The notes under the pieces were generated by a model, which saw only the letters and a list, made by a program, of their open reading frames with translations, searched no databases and had not been told where the DNA came from. Below, piece by piece: positions 1-6,465 of a stretch of 19,442 bases of DNA. The stretch lies in NCBI GenBank assembly GCA_039715055.1, contig JBDLID010000054.1, forward strand, positions 1-19,442. The letters run 5' to 3'. How positions within the stretch are numbered: position 1 is the stretch's first letter; the number at the start of each line of letters is the position of its first letter. Source of the stretch: JBDLID01 sp039715055. GTDB lineage: Bacteria > Desulfobacterota > Desulfobulbia > Desulfobulbales > Desulfocapsaceae. The translations under genes and the position numbers were made by a program.

Positions 1-170
1 ATCGTAATGAGGCCGGCCTTTGCAAGGTCCTGAGCGATTTTGGCAAGAAAATGGCCTGGGATATCCGCCTGCTCGGCGATCTCCTGTTTGGGGGTGAGTA
101 CGCCGACCCCTTTCTGGGACAGGTAGGTCATGCAGCGGACAGCGTATTCTCCGGCTCTTGTCAGTCTCAT
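1..170 (-). CDS. Rrf2-family transcriptional regulator, N-terminal part (cut by window edge)
   Basis: The visible 56 codons start MRLTRAGEYAVRCMTYL and continue with a winged helix-turn-helix of the Rrf2 type: TRAGEYAVR, then a helix with EIAEQADIP, then HFLAKIAQDLAKAGLI as recognition helix. The ATG at 170-168 is preceded by AGGAG about six bases upstream, which fixes the start. The Cys-bearing sensor part (Fe-S or redox in many relatives) lies outside the window, so the signal cannot be told. The gene follows the Sec-type permease on the same strand, 119 bp downstream, with its own promoter-like sequence in the gap. It may regulate itself and perhaps the permease; that is inference from position only. 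Confidence 0.88.
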   Translation of the reverse strand, partial: MRLTRAGEYAVRCMTYLSQKGVGVLTPKQEIAEQADIPGHFLAKIAQDLAKAGLIT

Positions 171-206
171 CAAAACTCCTTTGCGGATAAATAAGATACT
201 ATATGT

Positions 207-235
207 CCTATATTCGAGAGGTGTGCTATTGTCAA
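207..235 (-). promoter_or_regulatory. Candidate sigma70 promoter of the Rrf2 gene
   Basis: On the minus strand TTGACA (235-230) is followed after 17 bases by TATAGG (212-207), and a second AT-rich TATAGT lies just beyond. The overlapping ATAT-N5-ATAT symmetry (ATATAGGACATAT) could be an autoregulatory operator, as Rrf2 proteins often bind their own promoters. Spacing and the near-consensus -35 are direct observations; function is inferred. Confidence 0.5.
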
Positions 236-273
236 CAAGAATTAATCTTATGCTTAAAATAAGGGGTGCTTTG

Positions 274-316
274 AAAAATCAGTAAGAAGCTACTGGTGGG
301 AGTGCGGTTTCTTACT
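274..316 (-). terminator. Possible terminator at the permease 3' end
   Basis: Read on the minus strand, AGTAAGAA (316-309) can pair with TTCTTACT (288-281) across a 20-base loop that contains the stop codon, followed by GATTTTTC. The stem is AT-rich and the loop long, so it is only a moderate intrinsic-terminator candidate. Confidence 0.35.
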
Positions 317-1498
317 ACTGCAGCTGCAACTGCTGTCATCATGGGGTGGCAACGGAGCCATGGGGATTGACGGGGTGGTCCCGCATTCTCCTGTGGAGCA
401 GCCGCAATCGGAGTTGGACGGGTTGAACCAGCCGCTGATGATATTGTACAGCGGCCGGATGGAGAGCAGCAGGAGCAGGAGGCCCGCACCTGTCATTAGC
501 CACTCGGGGATCACCTCGGCGGCCTGGCCGATCCGGGCAGCTGCCTGGATGCCGAGGCCCAGGTAGATCGCATCAAGGAGCAGGCCGCAGATGACGCTGA
601 CCAGTGCGATAGAGCCAAGGTAGAGTCCGGCGGCTCGTTTGCCGAGGATGCCGACAAGCACCGAGAGCGAGGTGACGTTGGTGGCCGGTCCGGCAAGGAG
701 GAAGACCAGCGCCGTACCCGGGCTGACGCCTTTGAGGATCATGGCCGCGGCAATGGGAGTGGAAGCGGTGGCGCAGATGTAGAGAGGGATGCCGACGGCC
801 AGTATGAGCAGCATGGAGGGGAGGCCTCCGCCGAGGTGGCGGCCGATCAGGTCGTCCGGCACCGCCACAGTGACAAGGCCGGCGATGAGGATGCCGATAA
901 AGAACCAGCCCACCAGCTCCGACCAGAGGTCAAAGGCACCGAAGTGGAGCCCCTTGAAAAATTTTTCTACCGGACTGTGGTGTCTTTTGTGGACTTCCGG
1001 CGGACAGTCAATACCGTCGCAGCAGTTGTCGATGGTGCAGCCCTGCACTGGCTTAATAATGTCGTTTTTGATTGGGGAGGTAAAGAGGTTCTCACTGATG
1101 CCGGCGACCATGGCTGTGAAAAAGGCGGCCACAGGTCTTGCAACGGTCATGATCGGATCGAGCAGTGCCCAGGTGATGGAGATGGAGTCCACGCCAGACT
1201 CCGGTGTGGAGATGAGGAAGGCAGCCGTAGCGCCGTTGTTGGCGCCCTGCTTTTTGAGGGTTGCTGCCGCCGGCAGCACGCCGCATGATCAGAGGGGGAT
1301 CGGAATGCCGAAAAGGGCGGCTTTGATCACTGAGCTGAAGCGTCCGGATCCAAGGTGGCTGGCCACATAGGTGGGAGAGAGAAATACCTTGAGCATCCCG
1401 CCGACCAGGAGGCCGAACAGGATATAGAGGGCCGACTGGAGGTAGAGGTCCCAGGAGGCTGAAAAGACGTTGGTGGTGAAGGTAAAAAAGGTGTTCAT
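290..1498 (-). CDS. SO_0444/ArsP-like metal efflux permease, probable selenoprotein (Sec70)
   Basis: An integral-membrane permease of the PF03773-type family whose SO_0444 branch is annotated as Cu/Zn efflux. Read through one in-frame TGA (1291-1289) it gives 402 residues. Residues 1-69 end in FGIPIPL, the TGA is codon 70, and SCGVLPAAATLKKQGANNG follows in the same frame, rebuilding the family signature PL(C)SCG with the stop exactly on the first Cys. There is no frameshift and no other stop. Further features are ISTPESGVDSI, a Cys/His-rich cytoplasmic stretch (C154, C159, C160, C165, H170 and a later HH) and a Cys/His tail (about 364-402: CGC, CSCS, HSH), all plausible metal ligands. A hairpin 10 nt after the TGA (1262-1278) resembles a bacterial SECIS. 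No clear Shine-Dalgarno precedes the ATG at 1498. The alternative is a nonsense mutation or sequencing error. Family assignment is strong; Sec is a well-motivated inference. Confidence 0.85.
1262..1278 (-). promoter_or_regulatory. SECIS-like hairpin after the in-frame TGA
   Basis: On the minus strand TGCTGCC-GGC-GGCAGCA forms a perfect 7-bp stem with a three-base loop starting with G. The stem begins 10 nt and the loop 17 nt after the TGA at 1291-1289. Bacterial SECIS hairpins lie inside the coding region just after the UGA, with a small apical loop carrying an early G; the general rule is from memory. The local sequence is GC-rich and codes for Leu-Pro-Ala-Ala-Ala, so a chance hairpin is possible. 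Confidence 0.5.
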
Positions 1499-1513
1499 GA
1501 CATTTTAAAAAGA

Positions 1514-1717
1514 GAATATCGAATGTCGAACAGGGAATATCGAATGACGAAGTGTTTGCCTTTTGCCATGGGATATAAGCTGTGTGTTCTATCGTTTGTT
1601 TCAGAAAAATATAGCCATGAGCCTGGAAAATGCAAGGTGGCCTTTTCTTCTATTGCTTGCGCCGGTGGCGCCAGACTGTCACCTTCAAAATTCAGAGTTC
1701 AACATTCAATATTCGTC
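1514..1717. repeat. GAATATCGAATG-type intergenic repeat, two inverted blocks
   Basis: Two tandem 17-base units GAATATCGAATG(T/A)CGAA occur at 1514-1530 and 1535-1551. A related block in the opposite orientation lies at 1684-1717 (its reverse complement contains GAATATTGAATGTTGAA). The blocks enclose about 130 bp without a convincing gene. The whole element fills the gap between elbB and the permease. Similar GAATAT(C/T)GAATG strings are, to my recollection, common between genes in environmental bacterial genomes; their role is unknown. Confidence 0.6.
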
Positions 1718-1722
1718 TTTAC

Positions 1723-2376
1723 TCACCTCATCATCTCAAGCATCTCCCGTACCACCTTGTCCGCACTTTCACCAATCTGGTCAACGCGAGCGTCCAGCAT
1801 GTAACAGGGAGTTGTGATAATTTTACGTTTACGGTCGATGACGATTTCAGCCTGCATGGTGGGAGTATGACGAGCTCCCATGGCTGAGATTTTGTCGGCC
1901 GTTGCCTGGTCCTGGCCGATGGTCACCTCTGCACCGTCAATGAGTCGGGCAAGGATCACCGGAGCAATGCAGAGGGCGCCGATGGGTTTTGAGACTGCGG
2001 CGGTTTCGCCGATGGCACGCTCGACATCCTTATCGACTGAGCACTCCGCACCGTTGCTGGCAAAAGTTGAGAGGTTGCGGGCAGCGCCGAGACCGCCGGG
2101 CAGGATTAGACCGTCGTGGTTGTCCGCCTTGTATCGGGCAAGGTCGAGGATGTCGCCTCTTGCAATACGCGCCGACTCGACGAGTACGTTTCTCTCTTCA
2201 GCCATGGGTTTACCAGTGAGGTGGTTGAGGACTTGTGCCTGACTGATGTTGGGAGCGTAGCACTGGTAATCACCATTGTTTCTATGGATGGCCCAGAGGG
2301 TAAGCGTTGCTTCGTGGATTTCGGAGCCGTCCATTCTACCGCAGCCGGAGAGGATTACGGCGATGGATTTTTTCAT
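1723..2376 (-). CDS. elbB: ElbB-type glyoxalase (ES1/GATase1-like family)
   Basis: A protein of about 217 residues of the DJ-1/PfpI-like class I glutamine-amidotransferase fold, ElbB/ES1 branch. Signature stretches are VILSGCGRMDGSEIHE at the N-terminus, DGLILPGGLGAARNLS in the middle and PIGALCIAPV with the nucleophile-elbow Cys136. E. coli ElbB has been called an isoprenoid-biosynthesis-linked protein and shows glyoxalase activity; its true role is unclear. I chose the ATG at 2376 because GGAG lies seven bases upstream; an ATG two codons earlier (2382) overlaps the hpt stop as ATGA but leaves almost no spacing from that site. It is co-transcribed with hpt. Nothing is unusual in length or motifs. 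Confidence 0.9.
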   Translation of the reverse strand: MKKSIAVILSGCGRMDGSEIHEATLTLWAIHRNNGDYQCYAPNISQAQVLNHLTGKPMAEERNVLVESARIARGDILDLARYKADNHDGLILPGGLGAARNLSTFASNGAECSVDKDVERAIGETAAVSKPIGALCIAPVILARLIDGAEVTIGQDQATADKISAMGARHTPTMQAEIVIDRKRKIITTPCYMLDARVDQIGESADKVVREMLEMMR

Positions 2377-2378
2377 GG

Positions 2379-2924
2379 TCATTCTCCGTTGTAGTGGTGC
2401 ACACCGGGAAGGTTGCGAAATGTCTCGTCGAGGTCAAGGCCGTAGCCGATGAGAAATCCCTGAGGAATGTCAAAGCCGACATAGTCGATGGTCACCGGGT
2501 GCTCCCTGCGTTCCGATTTGTCGATCAGGGAGCAGACTTTGACCGAGGCCGCCCCTTTGCCGGTAAAATGTTTCATCAGCCATTTCATGGTGAGGCCGCT
2601 GTCAACGATATCTTCAACAAGGAGGATGTGGCGTCCTGAAATATCGACGGACGGCTCGTGAATGAGGTTGATGGTTCCGGAAGATTCAGTGGATTTTCCG
2701 TAGGACGAGACCTGGATAAAATCGGTGAGCAGGGGCAGGTCTATGGCCCGGATCAAATCGGCCATAAAGATGAAGGCCCCCTTGAGGACGCCGATGACGA
2801 GGAGGTCCTTGTCTCGGTAGTCCTGGGTGATGGCCCGTCCCAGCTCGCAGGTCCGGTCGCCGATCAATTCGGCTGAAAGGATGGTTTCGTGCTTGTCAGC
2901 ATTTGTCAGGTTTTTACAGGTCAT
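2379..2924 (-). CDS. hpt: Hypoxanthine phosphoribosyltransferase
   Basis: A 181-residue type I phosphoribosyltransferase that makes IMP/GMP from hypoxanthine or guanine and PRPP in purine salvage (cytosol). The PRPP-binding loop is HILLVEDIVDSGLT (about 99-112, with acidic E104/D105), preceded by VIGVLKGAFIF (the pyrophosphate-binding region) and the flexible-loop motif SSYG (73-76). The C-terminal DYVGFDIPQGFLIGYGLDLDETFRNLP is the usual base-binding end of bacterial HPRT. Length is normal for the family. The stop TGA overlaps the region upstream of elbB, so the two are translationally linked. No clear ribosome-binding site precedes the ATG at 2924. Confidence 0.95.
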   Translation of the reverse strand: MTCKNLTNADKHETILSAELIGDRTCELGRAITQDYRDKDLLVIGVLKGAFIFMADLIRAIDLPLLTDFIQVSSYGKSTESSGTINLIHEPSVDISGRHILLVEDIVDSGLTMKWLMKHFTGKGAASVKVCSLIDKSERREHPVTIDYVGFDIPQGFLIGYGLDLDETFRNLPGVHHYNGE

Positions 2925-2966
2925 GGGATATCGTAGTTTGATCAGTATGAATAATAATGAACATGA

Positions 2967-2995
2967 AAATATCGGCTGTTTCAGTGCAAAGTCAA
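2967..2995 (-). promoter_or_regulatory. Candidate promoter of hpt-elbB
   Basis: On the minus strand TTGACT (2995-2990) is followed after 17-18 bases by ATATTT/TATTTT (2972-2966), leaving a leader of about 40 nt to the hpt ATG. The -10 match is only fair. Confidence 0.4.
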
Positions 2996-3150
2996 GAAAA
3001 AAGGTAACTGCCCTAGCAGGCAGGGGCCCGGTCTGTTGAAGATGGGGCTTTTCTCTCTATATACTTACTCTGTTAGCGATTGTTGGCAGCTCTGAATAAT
3101 TGCCATTTTACCCGGACCCATAGTTATGAGAAAATTTTGTCCTCTGAATA

Positions 3151-3178
3151 TTTATCATAAGTCGGTGATAAATTTTTT
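3151..3178 (+). promoter_or_regulatory. Dyad TTTATCA-N8-TGATAAA followed by a T run
   Basis: TTTATCA (3151-3157) and TGATAAA (3166-3172) are a perfect 7-bp inverted pair, followed by TTTTTT (3173-3178). No plus-strand gene precedes it, so a terminator makes little sense. It lies about 55 bp upstream of the -35 candidate for the HdrC-like gene and may be an operator. It does not match the FNR consensus TTGAT-N4-ATCAA. Function is inferred only. Confidence 0.35.
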
Positions 3179-3227
3179 CTCGTGCCTCGGTTTTAAACAA
3201 AATACTGGTTTTCAAGGTGCCCTGTTG

Positions 3228-3256
3228 TTGACAAAATAGAAGCGTCATTGTAGATT
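3228..3256 (+). promoter_or_regulatory. Candidate sigma70 promoter of the HdrC-MvhD-MetV operon
   Basis: A perfect TTGACA (3228-3233), 17-base spacer and TAGATT (3251-3256; four of six to consensus). It leaves a leader of roughly 65 nt to the ATG at 3329. Confidence 0.6.
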
Positions 3257-3328
3257 ATAAGTTTCATTTATGTATTGTATCATTTATCGTGTTGTAAAAA
3301 ATCAACCTGTAGCGACAAGAGCCTTCAC

Positions 3329-3889
3329 ATGGGAAAGAAACCAAATACAATGAATGCGGCCTTTAACAGCGAGGTCGTTTCCACTCCGGGTGGTGAACAT
3401 CTTAACAGCTGTTTTTCCTGTGGTGCCTGCAGCGGCATCTGCCCGGTCAGCCAGGCTATCCCTGAGTTTGACCCCCGTAAAATTATTCACATGATCCGTA
3501 TGGGCATGAAAGATCGCCTCCTCGAGTCCGATCTTCTCTGGTACTGCTCAGGCTGTGAATCTTGCGTCTTTGTCTGTCCGCAGGATGTCCGTTTTGCCCA
3601 GATCATGGGGGCGCTGGCCAAACTGGCGGTTAAAGACGGTTATATCACCAGGGAAGAGTTGATCGAGAAGGGCAAGGCCGCCAAGGTGGAGAGAGATCTC
3701 TGCGTGGCCTGTCTCACCTGCGTGCGCGTTTGTCCCTGGTCCATTCCCCAGATCGATAAACTGGGCGTGGCCGATATTGATGTGGAAGAGTGCCGTGCCT
3801 GTGGAATCTGTGTCGAGGAGTGTCCGGCAAAGGCCATCAAATTGAATGAATCCGAGGATGAGCGTCTCATCGCCGCCGTTGGTGCGTGA
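3329..3889 (+). CDS. HdrC-like iron-sulfur protein with four [4Fe-4S] motifs
   Basis: A soluble electron-transfer protein of 186 residues with four CxxCxxCxxxC motifs: C28/31/34/38, C73/76/79/83, C125/128/131/135 and C155/158/161/165, each followed by Pro. The first pair with the intervening FDPRKIIHMIRMG and SDLLWYCSGC is typical of heterodisulfide reductase subunit C; the second pair is a bacterial 2[4Fe-4S] ferredoxin domain. Canonical HdrC has only two clusters, so this is an HdrC-ferredoxin fusion. I start at ATG 3329, with AAGAG seven bases before it; ATG 3350 (seven residues shorter) is an alternative, and an upstream in-frame start at 3275 is unlikely. It is the first gene of the operon, 33 bp before the MvhD-like gene. 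It probably passes electrons between an unknown donor and the MvhD/MetV pair. Its HdrA and HdrB partners are not in the window. Confidence 0.85.
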   Translation: MGKKPNTMNAAFNSEVVSTPGGEHLNSCFSCGACSGICPVSQAIPEFDPRKIIHMIRMGMKDRLLESDLLWYCSGCESCVFVCPQDVRFAQIMGALAKLAVKDGYITREELIEKGKAAKVERDLCVACLTCVRVCPWSIPQIDKLGVADIDVEECRACGICVEECPAKAIKLNESEDERLIAAVGA

Positions 3890-3922
3890 TCCTCTCAGTT
3901 GGAAGCAAAGGAAGGTTAACAG

Positions 3923-4345
3923 ATGAGTTTTGAACCGAAAATTACCCTGTTCAGCTGTCATTACACATCCCAGCAGAGCTGTGCTGAAGAGGGAAAAGAG
4001 CTCCAGGAGTTGAACTTCCCTGGAAATATCAAACTGGTCAGGGTTTCCTGCACAGGCAAACTACAGGTCACCACTCTGCTGAACGCCTTTGAGGACGGAG
4101 CGGACGGTGTCTATGTCGTCGGCTGTCCCGAAGATGCCTGTCACAATGTCAAGGGCAGTATACGGGCAGCCAAACGGGTTGCCGCGGTACGCGAGGCCCT
4201 GGTTGAACTCGGTGTGGAAGGCGAACGGGTGGAGATGTATCACCTGCCCCGCGGACTCCACCCGGAGTTTGTTGCCGCAGGTGTTGAGATGAATGATCGC
4301 ATTGCCCAGCTGGGCCCCAGTCCCTTTCTGCTGGAGACAGCGTAA
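3923..4345 (+). CDS. MvhD/FrhD-family electron-transfer subunit
   Basis: A 140-residue protein of the hydrogenase iron-sulfur subunit (MvhD, delta) family, which carries a [2Fe-2S] cluster and links electron donors to Hdr-type complexes. Visible landmarks are TLFSCHYTSQQSC (C12, C20), LVRVSCTGKL (C43), the strongly typical AFEDGADGVYVVGC (C68) and the following Cys-His (C73), then RAAKR and GVEGERVEMYHLPRG. The usual MvhD wording is CCNWC, GCHPGDCHY; here the N-terminal pair is spaced C-x7-C and the later one is GCPEDACH, so the cluster site is divergent. Some MvhD homologues in this group of bacteria use Sec; this one has only Cys. A strong AAGGAAGG lies seven bases before the ATG. Confidence 0.88.
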   Translation: MSFEPKITLFSCHYTSQQSCAEEGKELQELNFPGNIKLVRVSCTGKLQVTTLLNAFEDGADGVYVVGCPEDACHNVKGSIRAAKRVAAVREALVELGVEGERVEMYHLPRGLHPEFVAAGVEMNDRIAQLGPSPFLLETA

Positions 4346-4355
4346 TATAATTAAC

Positions 4356-4372
4356 CCGGCTATGCCGGTTTT
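4356..4372 (+). promoter_or_regulatory. Intercistronic hairpin between the MvhD-like gene and metV
   Basis: CCGGC-TAT-GCCGG is followed by TTTT in the 42-bp gap. It may tune the relative expression of metV by partial termination or mRNA end protection. The stem is five base pairs, so it is weak as a full terminator. Confidence 0.4.
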
Positions 4373-4387
4373 ATGGAGTAAGCGGAA

Positions 4388-5056
4388 ATGATTGTTGCAG
4401 ATCGAAAGCCCATGGCTGAAATTATTGAGATGGTCAAGGACTGCTCCAAGGTCCTGGTCCTTGCCTGCCGAGGTTGTGTAACCGTCTGTTCGGCGGGCGG
4501 TGAGCGTGAGGCCGAAATTCTGGCGTCTCTGATTCGTCTCGGCATGAAAAAAGAGGGTAAAAAGATCGAGGTGGTCGAGGGCAGCCTGGTGCGTCAGTGC
4601 GACAGGGAGTATATCGATGAAATCGATCAGTGGGATGGCCAGTACGATGCGGTTGTTTCCACTGCCTGCGGAGTCGGTGTCAACTTTATCTCCAACCTGC
4701 GCAAGGAGACCATGGTCTATCCGGCTTTGAACACCACTTTTTTCGGCGGTTCTGCCGAGCAGGGCGAGTGGACCGAGCAGTGCGCCGGCTGCGGCGACTG
4801 TATCCTCCATCTCACCGGCGGCCTCTGTCCGGTGGCCCGCTGTGCCAAAAGCCTGATGAACGGGCCATGCGGCGGATCGGTTGACGGTCGCTGTGAAATC
4901 CATAAGGATGTAGCGTGTATCTGGCAGTCCATCCATGACCGTCTCGGTTCCTTTGACCGCAAGGCCCAGATGGAGGTAATCGCCCCGATCCGTGACTGGT
5001 CCACCGCCGGACACGGCGGACCCCGTAAGACGGTGCGCAGTGATTTGACCATATAA
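4388..5056 (+). CDS. metV: MetV-like methylenetetrahydrofolate reductase C-terminal (MTHFR_C) protein
   Basis: A 222-residue, Cys-rich protein of the MTHFR_C family, the partner that in acetogens forms a complex with MetF (methylene-THF reductase). The N-terminal half has VLACRGCVTVC (C27, C30, C34), GSLVRQCD and STACGVGVNF; the C-terminal half has the hallmark CAGCGDC (C132-C138), GGLCPVARCAKSLMNGPCGGSVDGRCE, which binds metal or Fe-S in related proteins. GGAG nine bases upstream supports the ATG. It is the last gene of the three-gene operon and precedes a strong terminator. In Moorella, MetF, MetV, HdrCBA and MvhD form one complex (established knowledge); here only HdrC, MvhD and MetV are present, so a metF elsewhere is expected. 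Confidence 0.88.
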   Translation: MIVADRKPMAEIIEMVKDCSKVLVLACRGCVTVCSAGGEREAEILASLIRLGMKKEGKKIEVVEGSLVRQCDREYIDEIDQWDGQYDAVVSTACGVGVNFISNLRKETMVYPALNTTFFGGSAEQGEWTEQCAGCGDCILHLTGGLCPVARCAKSLMNGPCGGSVDGRCEIHKDVACIWQSIHDRLGSFDRKAQMEVIAPIRDWSTAGHGGPRKTVRSDLTI

Positions 5057-5081
5057 ATTTATACGGTTTTTTTAAATTCTC

Positions 5082-5121
5082 AATCGCTCTCAGGTCACCG
5101 GCCTGGGAGCGATTTTTTTTT
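5082..5121 (+). terminator. Strong intrinsic terminator after metV
   Basis: A 13-bp stem (5082-5094 with 5102-5114; one G-U pair) with the seven-base loop TCACCGG is followed by a run of T up to 5121. This is a textbook rho-independent terminator that separates the redox operon from moeA. Confidence 0.93.
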
Positions 5122-5134
5122 GGGGTCAGCGGTT

Positions 5135-6394
5135 ATGACAATTGATGGACAAACCTCCATGGAAAAATCTCTTCCGATCCCCGATCTTGACGGTGCAATG
5201 GCGCTGATCAGAGAAAAGGTCCTCCCCCTTGAGACAGAGCAGGTCACCCTGGAGCATGCAGCTGGTCGGGTTGCAGCTGAGAATCTTGACGGCCTGCAGC
5301 CGATTCCCGATTTTGATCAATCCACCCGCGACGGCTTTGCCCCGGCAACGGAAGGTCCCTTTGAAGAGACCAGCGGCCTTGTCCGTTTCCGGATCAGGGG
5401 TGAAATTGCTGCAGGTGATACCCGGAACCACACTGTCGCGCAGGGTGACTGCCTGCGGATTATGACCGGCGCCATGCTGCCCGAGGGAGCAGACAGGGTT
5501 GTCCCCTGGGAGAGATGCCGGGTGAGTGGAGAGTTCCTCGAGCTTTTCTCCGACGAACTGGAAGGTGGAGAGCATTTTGTGCGCAGGCGCGGCTCTGAGC
5601 TGAAACAAGGTTCCCTGCTGCTTGGTGGTGGAAAAGTTATCAGCCCTGAGCACCAGGTTCACCTTGCCGCGGCCGGCAATGAGAGGGTGGCTGTTGTGAG
5701 GCGGCCCGGGGTAGCTTGTTTTTGTACCGGCTCGGAGCTTGTTCGAAGCGGGCAACCGGTGCAGCCGGGCCAGAAGGTCTCAGGTAACCGGTTTCTTCTC
5801 ACCGGCCTCGGTCGCAGGTTTGGTGGTATCCCCGAGGATCTCGGCGTGATTCCTGATACAGCAGGCGAGCTGGACAGTTGTTTCCAAAAACTGGCTCAAC
5901 AGAACAATGACCTGGTGGTCTCCACCGGCGGGATGGGGCCCGGCAAATACGATCTTCTCGAGGAGAGTTTTGTAAGAGCCGGCGGTGAGGTCTGGTTTCG
6001 TGCCCTTATGCTTCGTCCGGGCAAATCGATACTCTTCGGTCGTCTGGGAAAATCCTTTTTTATCGGCCTGCCAGGACCGCCACCTGCCGTGCGCACCCTC
6101 TTCAACGAACTGGTAGGTCCTTTGCTTTTACGGCTTCAGGGGGTCGAAAGAACCTACCCTCGGGTTGTCACGGCCCACCTCAGCCAGAAACTGAGGCGCA
6201 AGAAGACCGGTGTCATGATGTTTTCCGGCGGTCAGCTCTTTTTTAAAGACGGCCGCTGCCTGGTCAGGCCCGCCTCTAAAATGGAGGTGCCGGACTGTCT
6301 GATCGTCATTCCCGCCCACCGGAAGTCTTTCAAACCAGGCTCCCGGGTGAGCGTGCACCTGGTCTCCGCACCTTTTTCTCCGGCCCTGTCATAG
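5135..6394 (+). CDS. moeA: Molybdopterin molybdotransferase MoeA, divergent paralogue
   Basis: A 419-residue MoeA, which inserts molybdate (or tungstate) into adenylated molybdopterin. Landmarks: PIPDFDQSTRDGFA (about 57-69; usual DGYA), RIMTGAMLPEGADRVVP (108-124), FCTGSELV (196-203), VVSTGGMGPGKYDLLEE (261-277; usual TGG-GxGxxD region) and RPGKSILFGRLGKSFFIGLPGPPPAV (294-319). The last normally reads LPGNP, so the conserved Asn is lost here. I start at ATG 5135; a TTG five codons upstream lies in the terminator T-tract and is unlikely, and ATG 5159 is a shorter alternative. Sulfate reducers often hold several MoeA copies for Mo and W; which metal this uses cannot be told. It follows the metV terminator, so it likely has its own promoter or relies on leaky read-through. 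Confidence 0.92.
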   Translation: MTIDGQTSMEKSLPIPDLDGAMALIREKVLPLETEQVTLEHAAGRVAAENLDGLQPIPDFDQSTRDGFAPATEGPFEETSGLVRFRIRGEIAAGDTRNHTVAQGDCLRIMTGAMLPEGADRVVPWERCRVSGEFLELFSDELEGGEHFVRRRGSELKQGSLLLGGGKVISPEHQVHLAAAGNERVAVVRRPGVACFCTGSELVRSGQPVQPGQKVSGNRFLLTGLGRRFGGIPEDLGVIPDTAGELDSCFQKLAQQNNDLVVSTGGMGPGKYDLLEESFVRAGGEVWFRALMLRPGKSILFGRLGKSFFIGLPGPPPAVRTLFNELVGPLLLRLQGVERTYPRVVTAHLSQKLRRKKTGVMMFSGGQLFFKDGRCLVRPASKMEVPDCLIVIPAHRKSFKPGSRVSVHLVSAPFSPALS

Positions 6395-6465
6395 TTTTGA
6401 ACCCTGCTGGCCTCGTTACATTCCCCTGTTCGATTATTCGCGGTGAAGACACTCAGGTGTGTTCA

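Larger units (their letters stand above)
2925..3328. other. Divergent intergenic region between hpt and the HdrC-like gene
   Basis: About 400 bp without a supported gene. It holds the hpt promoter candidate, a dyad at 3151-3172 and the promoter candidate for the redox operon at 3228-3256. A short CTGCC/GGCAG hairpin near 3009-3024 is weak. The rest is AT-rich with no recognised element. Confidence 0.6.

Noticed and set aside
1277..1291. Permease as two separate genes or a frameshifted pseudogene
   Set aside because: Both halves share one reading frame, the only break is a TGA at a conserved Cys, and the second half would start in the middle of a conserved motif without a ribosome-binding site.
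1514..1551. CRISPR array
   Set aside because: Only two short tandem units four bases apart, with no spacers and no cas genes.
3887..3920. TGA at the end of the HdrC-like gene as another Sec codon
   Set aside because: Only about ten codons follow before the next stop, with no conserved motif, and the MvhD-like ribosome-binding site lies there.
4061..5014. Long minus-strand open frame opposite the MvhD-like gene and metV
   Set aside because: It is antisense to two genes with clear family motifs; no family features of its own.
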